Assembly: GCF_900115265.1 (NCBI RefSeq)
Contig: NZ_FOVU01000013.1
Location: 1 to 64,000 of the forward strand
Reading direction: 5' to 3'
Origin: Bradyrhizobium sp. Ghvi
GTDB taxonomy: Bacteria; Pseudomonadota; Alphaproteobacteria; Rhizobiales; Xanthobacteraceae
Length of the DNA: 64,000 nt
The position numbers and the translations under genes are program-made. Positions 42,169-52,500 of this stretch are shown piece by piece. Each line of letters begins with the position of its first letter. The stretch's first letter is position 1. The notes below the pieces were generated by a model. That model saw only the letters and a list, made by a program, of their open reading frames with translations. It did not search any database and was not told the DNA's origin.

Positions 42169-43066
42169 CCTTCTGCTTCTTGTCGCAACACCGCTCGTCG
42201 CCGCTGAGACCAAGCTGTTCGAAAGCGTGCAGGTGACGCCGTCAGACGAATACACACACGGCATTGAGGGGCCCGCCGCCGATCTCGATGGCAACCTCTT
42301 TGTCGTGAACTTCGGCAAATCAGGCACGATCGGTCGATTGCCCGCAGGGGCTGCGGCGTCGGAAGCCTTCACGACGCTCCCCGAGGGAAGCGTCGGCAAT
42401 GCCATCCGCTTCGATTCCCACGGCACGATGTTCGTCGCCGACTACAAGAAGCACAACATCTTTGCGATCCCGAAGAGCACGACCGAGCCGGTCGTCTGGT
42501 TTCACTCCGACGAGATGAACCAGCCCAACGACATCACGATCGCCCGCGACGGCACGATCTATGCGAGCGACCCGAACTGGAAGGGTCGGGAAGGCCACAT
42601 CTGGCGCATCGCCAAAGCCGCGGATGGTGTGGTGCAGGGACAGATCATGTCGGCGCCGCGCGCGATGGGCACCACCAACGGCCTCGATCTCAGCCCCGAC
42701 GGCAAGACGCTCTATGTCGGTGAATCCAGCAATGGCCAGGTCTGGTCCTACACCATCAATGGCAACGCGCTCACCGACGCAAAGCTCGTCAAGGCATTCC
42801 AGCCCGACACCATCGACGGCCTGCGTACCGACGTCGCCGGCCGCCTTTACATTGCGCGCATCCTAAAGGGTACGATATCGCTGATGAAACCCAACGGCGC
42901 GGTCGAGCGCGAGATCGCGCTGAAGGCCAAGGAGCCGACCAATCTCGCCTTCGGCGGCAGCGACGGCAAGACCGTCTTCGTCACCCAGCGCCAGGGCGGC
43001 TTCATCGAGTCCTTCCGCACCGATAGGCAGGGCCGCGAGAACTGTCTCCAGCGTGGGCGCTGCTGA
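42125..43066 (+). CDS. SMP-30/gluconolactonase-like exported propeller protein
   Basis: A 313-residue protein with a signal peptide (about 1-27, LLLLVATPLVAAE). The mature part is an SMP-30/strictosidine-synthase type beta-propeller: HGIEGPAADLDGNLFVVNFG, NQPNDITIARDGTIYASDP, and TNGLDLSPDGKTLYVGES carry the usual metal-binding Asn/Asp pattern. These enzymes hydrolyse sugar lactones. It overlaps the end of the sugar-dehydrogenase-like gene by 44 bp, so they are coupled; a dehydrogenase followed by a lactonase is a sensible pair for periplasmic sugar oxidation. ATG 42104 is an alternative start. Confidence 0.82.
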   Translation: MAITSGRNFWCLCSSLLLLVATPLVAAETKLFESVQVTPSDEYTHGIEGPAADLDGNLFVVNFGKSGTIGRLPAGAAASEAFTTLPEGSVGNAIRFDSHGTMFVADYKKHNIFAIPKSTTEPVVWFHSDEMNQPNDITIARDGTIYASDPNWKGREGHIWRIAKAADGVVQGQIMSAPRAMGTTNGLDLSPDGKTLYVGESSNGQVWSYTINGNALTDAKLVKAFQPDTIDGLRTDVAGRLYIARILKGTISLMKPNGAVEREIALKAKEPTNLAFGGSDGKTVFVTQRQGGFIESFRTDRQGRENCLQRGRC

Positions 43067-43197
43067 ACTTTCTCGGCCGATCTGCTTCCGACGCAGAGCG
43101 CTGCGGCAGGTGCGGCATTCTTCTTGCTTGCATCTGGCCGCCGCAGCGATCAAGACATCTGTGGCCATGTCAAAGAGCGCGATCACGGAGTGTTTGA

Positions 43198-44223
43198 GTG
43201 AAAGCCGTCCATACCGAACTGCACCGCAGCCACGATCCGCAATTCTTTCTGGTTCGCGGTGTCGTCAAGCGCACCACCGAGCAGCCCGAACGCGCTGACC
43301 GCCTGCTCAAGGGCTTGAGGGACGGCAAGCATCAACTGGTCGAGCCGACGAGATTCGGCCAGGGCCCGCGCGCGCGCATTCACAGTCCGGAATATCTGTC
43401 GTTCCTCAGCGAAGCCTGGGAGGCCTGGACGGCGCTGGGCGATTCCGGTCCGGAGATGATCGGCAACATCCATCCCGTGCGCCATGCCGCGACCTATCCG
43501 ACCCATATCGTCGGCAAGCTCGGCTGGCACACGGCCGACACCGCAGCTCCAATTGGTCCGGGCACCTGGGCGGCGGCCTGTGCCGCAACCGATGTCGCAG
43601 TCACCGCGGCGCAGATGGTGATGGACGGCGAGGACGCGGTCTACGCGCTCTGCCGTCCGCCCGGGCATCACGCCTACCGCGACATGGCCGGCGGCTTTTG
43701 CTTCCTCAACAACAGCGCGATCGCCGCGGCGCATCTGCGGCAGAAGCACGAGCGCGTCGTGATCCTCGACGTCGACGTCCATCACGGTAACGGCACGCAA
43801 GGGATCTTTTACGCGCGCCCGGATGTCTACACGATCTCGATCCACGCCGATCCGACCGCCTACTATCCTTTCGTGTGGGGCTATGCGCATGAGCGCGGCG
43901 AAGGTCCGGGCCTCGGCACCAATCTCAACATCCCGCTGGCGATCGGGACTGGTGATGACGGCTATATCCAGGCGCTGGATGTCGCGCGCAAGGCGATCGA
44001 ATCCTTTGCGCCCGGCGCGCTCGTGATCGCGCTCGGCCTGGATGCCTCCGAGCACGATCCGTTGAAGGGCCTCGCCGTCACCACGCCTGGCTTCCGCCGC
44101 ATCGGCCAGGCCATCGCGAAGCTGGGCCTGCCGACTGTGTTCGTGCAGGAGGGCGGATATCTGTCGGATATTCTGGGTGCGAACCTGACCTCGGTACTGG
44201 CGGGGTTTGAAGCGGCACGGTGA
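43198..44223 (+). CDS. Acetylpolyamine amidohydrolase-like (HDAC family) deacetylase
   Basis: A 341-residue zinc-dependent deacetylase, about the length of bacterial acetylpolyamine amidohydrolases. Active-site residues are visible: the His pair in RPPGHHAYRD, zinc ligands Asp and His in DVDVHHGNGTQ, the third ligand Asp in LGLDASEHDP, and the transition-state Tyr in QEGGYLSD. These enzymes deacetylate acetylputrescine, acetylcadaverine or acetylspermidine. GTG 43198 is the start. It stands alone but fits the amine-catabolism theme of this region. A different small acetylated substrate cannot be excluded. Confidence 0.88.
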   Translation: MKAVHTELHRSHDPQFFLVRGVVKRTTEQPERADRLLKGLRDGKHQLVEPTRFGQGPRARIHSPEYLSFLSEAWEAWTALGDSGPEMIGNIHPVRHAATYPTHIVGKLGWHTADTAAPIGPGTWAAACAATDVAVTAAQMVMDGEDAVYALCRPPGHHAYRDMAGGFCFLNNSAIAAAHLRQKHERVVILDVDVHHGNGTQGIFYARPDVYTISIHADPTAYYPFVWGYAHERGEGPGLGTNLNIPLAIGTGDDGYIQALDVARKAIESFAPGALVIALGLDASEHDPLKGLAVTTPGFRRIGQAIAKLGLPTVFVQEGGYLSDILGANLTSVLAGFEAAR

Positions 44224-44249
44224 GGCAGGCTCTTTTCCGCGCAGGAGAT

Positions 44250-44335
44250 CGTCATGCCCGGGCTTGTCCCGGGCATCCACGTTCTTCGTGCTGTGCGGCA
44301 GGGCGTGGATGGCCGGGACAAGCCCGGCCATGACG
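44250..44335. repeat. GTCAT...ATGAC palindromic repeat, copy 5
   Basis: CGTCATGCCCGGGCTTGTCCC (left, from 44250) and GGGACAAGCCCGGCCATGACG (right, to 44335), with ATCCACG and CGTGGAT inside. Same subtype as 39301-39424. It fills the gap between the convergent deacetylase and monooxygenase genes. Confidence 0.75.
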
Positions 44336-44345
44336 AGAGGGATAT

Positions 44346-45326
44346 CTAGAACATCCCGCTCGCTCTGAGCGCCTTGCAGACGTGCAGCATCTCGCTCTCG
44401 TCTGCGACCATGTCGAGCATGACGGTGGTCAGGCCGCTCGCGGCAAATTCCTTCAGCCTCGCGCCGATCTCGGCATAGCTACCGACCAGATAGGGGCAGT
44501 CGGCCTGAAAGGTGAGGTACGGCAGCAGCCAGTAGCCGTTATCTTGAAGCTCTCCGCTCTGCCCTTCATACAGCCGCCGCTTCCAGACGGAATCCGAGTT
44601 CTCCACCGTGAGCGCGAGCAGTTCGCGATCGTCGGCGTTGTCGCGGAAGCGAGCTTTGGCGGCCCGTCGCGCCTCCTCGCTACTCTCGCGCGCGAAGATG
44701 CCAAAATTCATTCCTGATGCGCCGAGACCGCGATCGAGATCGGGCGGCAGCATCTGCATCTTGATGCAGCCGGTCTCCGCCGCGACGCGCTGCGCCGCAT
44801 CAGATTGTCCGGCAATGAGAAATTCCGGCATCAGTTCGGGCGGCAGGCGTGGCCGTAGTTGCAGATTGCTGGCGCGATAGAACCGGCCGTTGACATTCAC
44901 CGGGCGCGGGCTCGCAAGCAACTGGCGCATCAGGGTGACGAACTCGCCCAGCCTGATATAGCGGTCGGCATGCGCTTGGTGGTCGCCGAGCCCCTGCAGA
45001 TCGCTGATCGCGGTCCCCGTGATCATATTGAGATAGACCTTGCGGCCGTAGAGCTGCGCCAAGGACGACACGAACTTTGCCGCCGTGAACGGGTGCATGT
45101 AGACCGGATTGACCGCGATCAGCGGCGAAGATCGCGTCGTGGCGGCCATGATATGCTGGGCCATGGCCCAAGGTTCGACAAAAACGTCGTTGCCCTCGAA
45201 CAGCAGAATGCCCTCAAAGCCGTTGTGGTCGGCGAACTCCGCCACCCGCATCAGCTCGCCGACATATTTCTTCGGATCGCGGTTGCGCGAGATCGCTGGA
45301 AACACGCGTAGCCGCGCCGGCATCAT
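44346..45326 (-). CDS. LLM-class flavin-dependent monooxygenase
   Basis: A 326-residue luciferase-like (alkanesulfonate-monooxygenase type) TIM-barrel oxidoreductase using FMNH2 and O2. Family marks are EFADHNGFEGILLFEG, the NPVYMHPFTAAKFVSSLAQL region, and GRVYL-type NMITGTAISDLQGLGD. ATG 45326 overlaps the phosphopantetheinyl-transferase stop (ATGATG/TGA), so translation is coupled. Such enzymes oxidise or hydroxylate small molecules and often tailor natural products; coupling to the PPTase and proximity to the NRPS suggest it acts on the NRPS product, which is inference. An in-frame upstream extension to 45431 overlaps the PPTase and is rejected. Confidence 0.82.
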   Translation of the reverse strand: MMPARLRVFPAISRNRDPKKYVGELMRVAEFADHNGFEGILLFEGNDVFVEPWAMAQHIMAATTRSSPLIAVNPVYMHPFTAAKFVSSLAQLYGRKVYLNMITGTAISDLQGLGDHQAHADRYIRLGEFVTLMRQLLASPRPVNVNGRFYRASNLQLRPRLPPELMPEFLIAGQSDAAQRVAAETGCIKMQMLPPDLDRGLGASGMNFGIFARESSEEARRAAKARFRDNADDRELLALTVENSDSVWKRRLYEGQSGELQDNGYWLLPYLTFQADCPYLVGSYAEIGARLKEFAASGLTTVMLDMVADESEMLHVCKALRASGMF

Positions 45327-46054
45327 TCCGCCGCTTCCTGGAGCGGCCACGCGTTGCGGATGATGCGAAGGCCGCCGGCCGCACGGGAGCCGTCGGCGAT
45401 CGCCAGGCGGTGCGAAGGCGACGGCGAGCATAGCGAGAAGCGCCAGCCTGCGGGATCGTCGGCGATGTCAGGCTTGAAGCTGATCCCGATCGCCTCCCGC
45501 GATACCCGCATCGCGAAGGCATCGAGCGGCAGATTGAGCCCGAAACCCCTGGCCTTCAGATAGGCCTCCTTCAACGTCCAATAGTCGAAGAAACGCTCGA
45601 TTGCGGCCGGCTCCGGCAGGCCGCGCAACGTTTCGACCTCCTCCGGCGCAAAGAAGCGAAGCGCGGTCGATAGCGGCGCGACACGCCGCGACACGGTCTC
45701 GACGTCGATGCCAACAGCCTCGTGCTTCGATACGACGCAGGCAACACAACCGTCGGCATGGGACAGGCTGAAATGCAGGGCCGTCGCTTGCCTGGGTTTT
45801 GCGACAAAGGGCCGTCCGTAGCGGCCGGTTGAGAACGACCAGTCGGTTGGGGCGACATCGGGTGCCGCGTGCGAGAGCGCCATGCGCAACATCGCGTGCG
45901 CAAAAATATATTGCCGCTGATGACGCTCGAACTTGAAGCGGCCGGCGCGTATGCGTTCGTCGACCGAGAGCAGTCGCCGGCATCCATCGACCACTTCGGG
46001 CGTATCGATGCTCTCGATCAGTCCGACAAACAGTTCAATTCCGTCGTTTGGCAT
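45323..46054 (-). CDS. 4'-phosphopantetheinyl transferase (Sfp type)
   Basis: A 243-residue transferase that attaches phosphopantetheine from CoA to the Ser of carrier domains, switching NRPS or PKS on. Sfp-type motifs are present: HFSLSHADG (substrate region), VGIDVETVSRR (Mg-binding Asp) and FFDYWTLKEAYLKARG (Glu and Lys). ATG 46054 is used rather than the TTG three bases earlier. It lies between a 55-residue gene and the monooxygenase, all on the minus strand downstream of the NRPS gene, so it most likely serves that NRPS. The 45323 stop overlaps the monooxygenase start. Confidence 0.92.
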   Translation of the reverse strand: MPNDGIELFVGLIESIDTPEVVDGCRRLLSVDERIRAGRFKFERHQRQYIFAHAMLRMALSHAAPDVAPTDWSFSTGRYGRPFVAKPRQATALHFSLSHADGCVACVVSKHEAVGIDVETVSRRVAPLSTALRFFAPEEVETLRGLPEPAAIERFFDYWTLKEAYLKARGFGLNLPLDAFAMRVSREAIGISFKPDIADDPAGWRFSLCSPSPSHRLAIADGSRAAGGLRIIRNAWPLQEAAE

Positions 46055-46283
46055 CAAGTGGGCCCATAGCGCCAGGTGGAGGCCAAATCCGGCCCTGACT
46101 GAAGAATCAACTGAACAGGAAGCGACTGAGCGGATCGCTTCTAGCGGTCCACTCGGGCAAATTCTTGTCGATTGCTGGCCGGTTTACAGCCGCAAGCTTG
46201 TGCGAGACCCCAACTCGACAGGCGAGCGGCCGAAATTCGGAAATGAAATCCGGAGATTCGTGCGGCGTCCCGGCCGCCGACTC

Positions 46284-46451
46284 CTACTTTTTCTTCTTGG
46301 CCTTCTTCGAGCCGCCCAGCACCGAAAGGCTGGCGTCGACTTCCTTCAGCGCGGACTGGAGCTTCTTCTTCTCGTCGGTGAGCAGTTTTTGCAGGGCCTT
46401 GCGGTCCTTGTCGCTCAGCGAGGTGCCCTTGGTAAATTTGATGAAACCCAT
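46284..46451 (-). CDS. Small Lys-rich protein within the NRPS locus
   Basis: Fifty-five residues from ATG 46451, preceded by GGGGAG. MGFIKFTKGTSLSDKDRKALQ is followed by a charged helix and a Lys-rich tail (GGSKKAKKKK). It is not an MbtH-like protein: the Trp signature residues are lacking. It lies between the NRPS gene (138 bp gap) and the PPTase (229 bp gap) on the same strand. It may be an unrelated small nucleic-acid- or protein-binding protein. No family recognised. Confidence 0.55.
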   Translation of the reverse strand: MGFIKFTKGTSLSDKDRKALQKLLTDEKKKLQSALKEVDASLSVLGGSKKAKKKK

Positions 46452-46589
46452 AACACTCCCCCGGTTGAAAATATCGTCCAAATCAAAACACGGGAATAAT
46501 CTTGCGCGCTGGCGCCAAAGAATCAAGATGCAACTTGACCATGCACAGCTTCGGCGAGTGAATATCCGTTCGGTGCCGACGAAGGGCCA

Positions 46590-49500
46590 TCATGCCGCAC
46601 GGCGATCGAGCAGCCGATGGAGCGGTGCATGGGGCTGGGCGAGGGCCGCCGTCAGCAGCGCGACGAGATCCTCCATCCACATACCGACGACGCCGCCATC
46701 GAGCAGCTCGCGCTTGTAGTTGCATGAACCGGTGATCCCGCTCGGGCGCTCCTTCAGCATCAGCGACAGCCAAGTCTGGTCAACCGGCAGCACGGGTTGG
46801 CCTTCGCGCGCGACGTTTCCAATCGATCGCACCGCGACATTGGGCAGGTCGAGCGGCTGGCGCAACGGATTTTGCAAGGTGAAATAGACCTGGAGCAGCG
46901 AGGCCGGGTCGATGCCCTCCTGCTCCAGATGGTCGGCCAGGATGTTGAACGGCAGCTCCTGGCGCGCATGCGCCTCGAGCACGGCTTCGCGCACCCGCGC
47001 CAATCCTTGCGTGAACGACAGATCCGGTGTGATTCGGCTGCGGACGATGACCGTGTTCTCGAACGGACCCACGATCCGCTCGGTGTCCGGCTGGGCGCGG
47101 TTGGCCATGGCGGTGGCGATCGAAATATCGGTGTGTCCAGTCCGCACCATCAGCAGGGCCTTCAATCCCGTGAGCAAGCACATGAACAGCGTGGCGTTGT
47201 GTTGGCGCGCGTAGGACGTGAGCCGGGCGACGAGATCGTGCTCCAGGCAGAGCGGGTGATGGCCGGTTGATGCGCCCGGCCGCGCTTCGCCCTCGAACAA
47301 AGGGGCTGCGCCGCGCAAATTCTCGGTCCAGTCGGCCGCCTGCCGGCGGGCCGCCTCGGTGCCGCACCACCAGCGTTGCCAGCGTGCGATGTCGGAGAAT
47401 GCGAGCGGCACCTTTGGCAAAGGCGCCGATTGACGGCCCTCCAGCGCGGCATACCGGCTCGACAATTCCTCGAACAGGACACCGATCGACCAGCCATCGG
47501 CGATGGCATGATGCAGCGTCAGCAGCAGGATGTGCTCCCGGTCATGCAGCTGCAGCAGCCGCGCCCGCAGCAGCGGCGCCCGAGCGGTGTCGATGGGAGT
47601 ATATGTGTCCTGCGCGATCAGGAGCGCGATCTTCCTCGCTTCGAGCGCCTTGCGCCGCTTGTTGTTGTGCGGGCGCCCGTCACCGATGGTCTCGACGGTC
47701 ATCACCGGGCCGAGCGTAGCGGGCGCGGCGATGTGGCCGACCGGCTCTTCGCCATTCCAGCCGAACGCCGTCCGCAACGAGTCATGGCGGCGCACGATGT
47801 CGTCGATGGCCTGCGCCAGCAGGCGCGGATCGACGGGCCCGTCGAGGTGGAAGGCGAATGGCAAGTTGAACAGCGGCAGGTCGGGCAGGTTCTGCTCGAT
47901 CCGCATCATCTGGTCCTGCGCGATCGATAGCGTCGGAGGTCTGCTGTCGGTCAGGCGTGGGATCCCGGCCGCTGGCCCCTGCGGTTTCGCGGCCACGGCC
48001 TTGTCGACGCGCCGGGCGAGCTCCTCGATCGTCGGTGCCTCGAAGATGGTCTTGATCGGCAGAGAGACTCCGAGCGCACGGGCCACGCGCGCCATCGCCT
48101 GGCCCGCCAGCAGCGAATGGCCGCCAAGATCGAAGAAATTGTCGGTGACACCGAGACTCTCAACCTTCAGCAGATCGATCCAGATGTCGGACAGGACCCT
48201 TTCGGTGAAGCGTCGCGCCGGCACGGCCGCCTCGGACGATGTGGCCTCTTGTTGCACGGGGGCCAGCAGGGCGGAGCGATCGAGCTTACCGTGGGCATTC
48301 AAAGGCACCTGATCCAAAAACAGGAACGCGGAAGGAATCGCATGCGCAGGCAACCGGCTCTTGAGGAAGTCCCGTAGCTCGCTGGCGCTGATCTGGCTGC
48401 CGGCTCTGGCGACGACATGGGCGACCAGCCTGACATCGCCGTTGGCGTCGCGGCGCGGCTCGACGATGCCGGCGCGCACGCTTGTGTGGTCGGCGAGCGC
48501 AGCCTCGATCTCCTTGAGCTCGATGCGGTAGCCCCGGACCTTGACCTGCAGGTCGGCGCGGCCGAGGCATTCGATCGTGCCGTCGGCGCGGCGGCGGGCA
48601 AGGTCCCCGGTGCGGTACAGCCGGCTGCCTTTCGTGCGCGCGAACGGATCGGGGATGAAACGCTCCCGGTTTTGAGCGGGATCGTTGATGTAGCCGCGGC
48701 CGACGCCGGCACCGCCGATGCAGAGCTCGCCGACGACGCCGATCGGCTGCGGCTCCAGATTCGGATCGAGCACATAGAGCTGAGTGTTGGGCAATGGCGC
48801 TCCGACCGGAACATTGGTCGTCGCCGTGTCCGGCGCCTTGGTCAGCCGATGCAGCGAGACGTCGTCGGAGCACTCCGAGGCGCCATAGGCGTTGATCAGC
48901 GGCACCTTCGGGCAGTGCGCGAACCAGGCGCGACAGAGCTCGACCGGCAGCGGCTCGCCGGTCGAGATCAGCAGCCGCAGCCGGGTAAAGGCGCGCAGCA
49001 TCGGCGCTTCGTCGAGGCGTTCCAGAACGAGGCGGAGCAGCGAAGGGACGATCTCGAGCACCGTGATGCCCTCGCGTTCTATCTCCCGCGCCAGCAGCAT
49101 CGGATCCTGCACTACCGAGTTGCTGCAGACATGGACGCGCCCGCCGGTCATGGGACCGGCAAGGAACTGCCAGACCGAGATGACAAAGCTCTGCGGCGCG
49201 GTCTGCGCGATCACGTCTTTGCTCGTCAGGCCGAGCTCGTAAATCAGCGACGCCAGGTGATTCGACAGCCCGCGCTGTTCGATCATGACGCCCTTTGGCG
49301 CACCTGAGGAGCCGGAGGTGTAGACGAGATAGGCAAGGCTCGCGCTTGTACGCTGCGCCGCACGGGCGAGCTTCCCCGGTTCCAGTGCGATCGCGTCCTC
49401 GAGCTCGGCCACGCGGATGCGCTCAACCAGCGGCTCGAGCAGCGCATCAACCATGGCGGACTGTCGCCGCCCCACGAGCAGCACTGTTGCGCAGCTCGAT

Positions 49501-52500
49501 CCCAGGATGGTTGCGAGCCGCGCCGGCGGCTGCTCAGGATCGAGATTCAGGAAGGCCGCGCCTGCGCGCTGCACCGCGATCATCGCCGCGAGCAGATCCG
49601 GCCCCCGGTCCGCCAGCAGTGCGACCACGGTTTCCGCGCCGACGCCTTCGCGGGCGAGCCAGCGCGCGATCGCCTGGCTGCGGCGGGCCAACTCGCGATA
49701 GCTCAGGCCGAGATGTCCATCGGATACAGCGATCGCGTTCGGCGTCTTCTTCGCCTGCCGCTCGAACCGTTCGCAGAGATTGCCGCGCGTGGCGAAATTG
49801 GCTCGCTTGCCTTTCGCCGGCAACCGCCGGCGTTCCACCTCCGTCAGCAGCGGCAGGCGCGAGATGCGCTGCTCGGGATTGGCGATGGCGGCCTTGAGCA
49901 GGGTTTTGAACTGATCCGCCATGCACCCGATCGTCGCTGCGTCGAACAGATCGGTGGCGTATTCGAAGAAGCCGGTAAAGCGGCCCTCGGCCTCGACCAG
50001 CTCCAGCGTGATATCGAAGCGCGCGACCCTTGGGTCGACCTCCAGCCGGCGTGTCGACAGGCCCGGGAAGCGCGCGGCCTCGATCGAGGCATTCTGGAGG
50101 ATGAACATGATCCGGAACAGCGGATTGCCATCTGTCCTGCGCGCGATTTGCAACGCGCGCAGGACTTCCTCGATCGGAAGGTCCTGGTTGCGATAGGCAT
50201 CGAGCGTGACCTGGCGCACCCGCCGCAGCATCTCGCCGAAGGTCGGATCGCCGCCGAAATCGTTGCGCAGGATCAGCGGGTTGGCAAACAATCCGATCAG
50301 GCGCTCGCTCTCGACCTGGTTGCGGTTCGCGATCAGCGATCCGGTCGCGACATCTTCGTGCCCGGTATGACGGAACAGCAGACACTGAAAGAGCGCGAGC
50401 AGCGTCATGAAAGGCGTCACGCCCTGATCCTGACTCAGCGTGCGAATGCCGGCCGAAAGGGTCCTGGGGAATTCGAAATAGTGGCGGGCGCCGAGACCGC
50501 TCCAGATCTCGGGCCTCGGCCGGTCGGTCCGCAGCGGCAGCGTGGTGACGCCGTCGAGCTGCGCCCGCCAGTAATCGAGCTGCTCCTTTGCAGCGGGCGT
50601 TTGCGCCCAGCTCTGCTGCCACCGGGCAAAGTCGCGATATTGGAAGCTCGGCCGGGGCAGCTCCGCCGTGGCTTGCTTGCGTGCCGCAGAATATGCGGCG
50701 GCGAGGGCCTCCCAGAACAGCCGCTGCGACCAGCCATCGGTGACCAGATGATGGATGTTGACGACCAGCGCATGGCTGGATTTGCCCAACGAGATCAGCG
50801 TGACCTTCAGCGGCGGCTCGCGGGCAAGATCAAATGCGTATTGCGCGAGCTTCAGCGCCTCGCGCCTGATGACCGCAGCCCGCCGGCGCGCAGGACAGGG
50901 TTTGAGCTTGATGTGCTCGAGCCGCGGCAGAGCCTGGAGCACGCGCTGCACAGGCTCGCCCTCGGATTCGACGAAGACCGAGCGGAGCGCCTCGTGACGC
51001 GCGCAGATCACGGCAAGGCCCGCCTCAAGCGCGGCGTGGTCGACCTTGCCCTTGAAGACGGCGACCTCGACCACGTTATAATTGTAGCGCGTCGGGTCCA
51101 GCCGCGAGAGCACATACATCCGCTGCTGCTGGAACGAGAGCGGCGCGTCTTCGTCGGAAGCCATCTGGCGCCATGCCGGCAGCACCCCGTCGCGATGCGT
51201 CGTGGCCTCGATCCGGGCCGCAAGGGCACCGACGGTGGCGCAATCGAAAATGTCCTCGAACGAGAAGTCCACGTTGAAGCGCTCGCGCAGACGCGAACGC
51301 ATTTGCGTCACCGCGAGCGAGTCGGCGCCGAGCGCGAACACGTCCTGATCGACGCCGACTTGCGGAAGCTCGAGCAGAGCGGCCCAGATCTCCGCGAGCT
51401 GGGTCTCCAGCGCGTTGCGCGGCAGCTGCGTATCGTCGTCATGTGCGACCGAAATCAGCTCGGCCAGCGCATTGCGCTTGACCTTGCCGCTCGCGCCCTT
51501 CGGCAGCGCCGCCACGCTGCGGATCAGGCTCGGCACTTTGTAGGCGGCAAGACGCTTGCGTGCGAATTGGCGCAACTGATCGGAGCTTGCCTCGAAATTG
51601 GGACGCAGAACCACGAGGGCGGCAACGTTCTCGCCGAGCTTTGCGTGCGGAACGGCGAACACTCCGGCTTCGAGCACCGCCGGGTGGGCCAGCAGCACCT
51701 CTTCGACCTCCAGCGGCGACACTTTCTGGCCGCCGCGGTTGATGATGTCCTTGATGCGGCCGACGATGAAGAGATAGCCGTCGGCATCGAGGTAGCCGAG
51801 ATCGCCGGTCCTGAACCAGCCGTTGCGGAACGCGGCCCGCGTGGCCGCTTCGTCATTATAATAGCCGCGGCTCATGTTCGGTCCGCGCAGCACGATCTCG
51901 CCACGCTCTCCGCGCGCGAGCGTGCGGCCGGTCTCGTCCATTATCGCAATTTCAGGACCCGCGGCGCGGCCAACCGATCCGACCTTGCGCAGCTCGAACG
52001 GATTGGCGGCAATCTGCGAAGCCGCTTCGGTCATCCCGTAAGTCTCGAGCACGGGGACGCCGAACGTCGCCTCCAGGCCGGTGAGGATCGCTGGGGCGAG
52101 CGAAGACGAAGCCGAGCGGATCACGCGCAGCGATGACGATCGGACGCGTTCGGGGCTGGCTTCCGCGGCCGTCAGCAGTGCGCGATGAATGGTCGGCACT
52201 GCCGTGTACCAGGTCGGTTGCAGGTCCCGCATCCAGCCGAAAAAGGACGGTGCGTCGAACCCGCTGGTCACGATCACGCTGGAGCCGGCCGCGAGCGCCG
52301 TCAGCAGGCCGGAGATCAGGCCATGGGCGTGAAACAGCGGCAGGACGTTGAGCAGGCGATCATGCGATGCGAGCGACAGCACGCGTCCGGCATTTTGGGC
52401 GGAGAGGCAAACGTTGCGATGCGTCAGCGGCACCATTTTCGGTCGCGCCGCCGTGCCCGATGTCAGCAGGATGAATGCATCGTCCTCGGCGCGCGCAGTG

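Noticed and set aside
46284..46451. MbtH-like partner of the NRPS
   Set aside because: Length is near but the MbtH Trp and NxExQxSxWP signatures are absent; the product is a Lys-rich helix.
49713..52136. 807-codon plus-strand frame opposite the NRPS
   Set aside because: Charged, repetitive, no domain; the NRPS motifs lie on the other strand.
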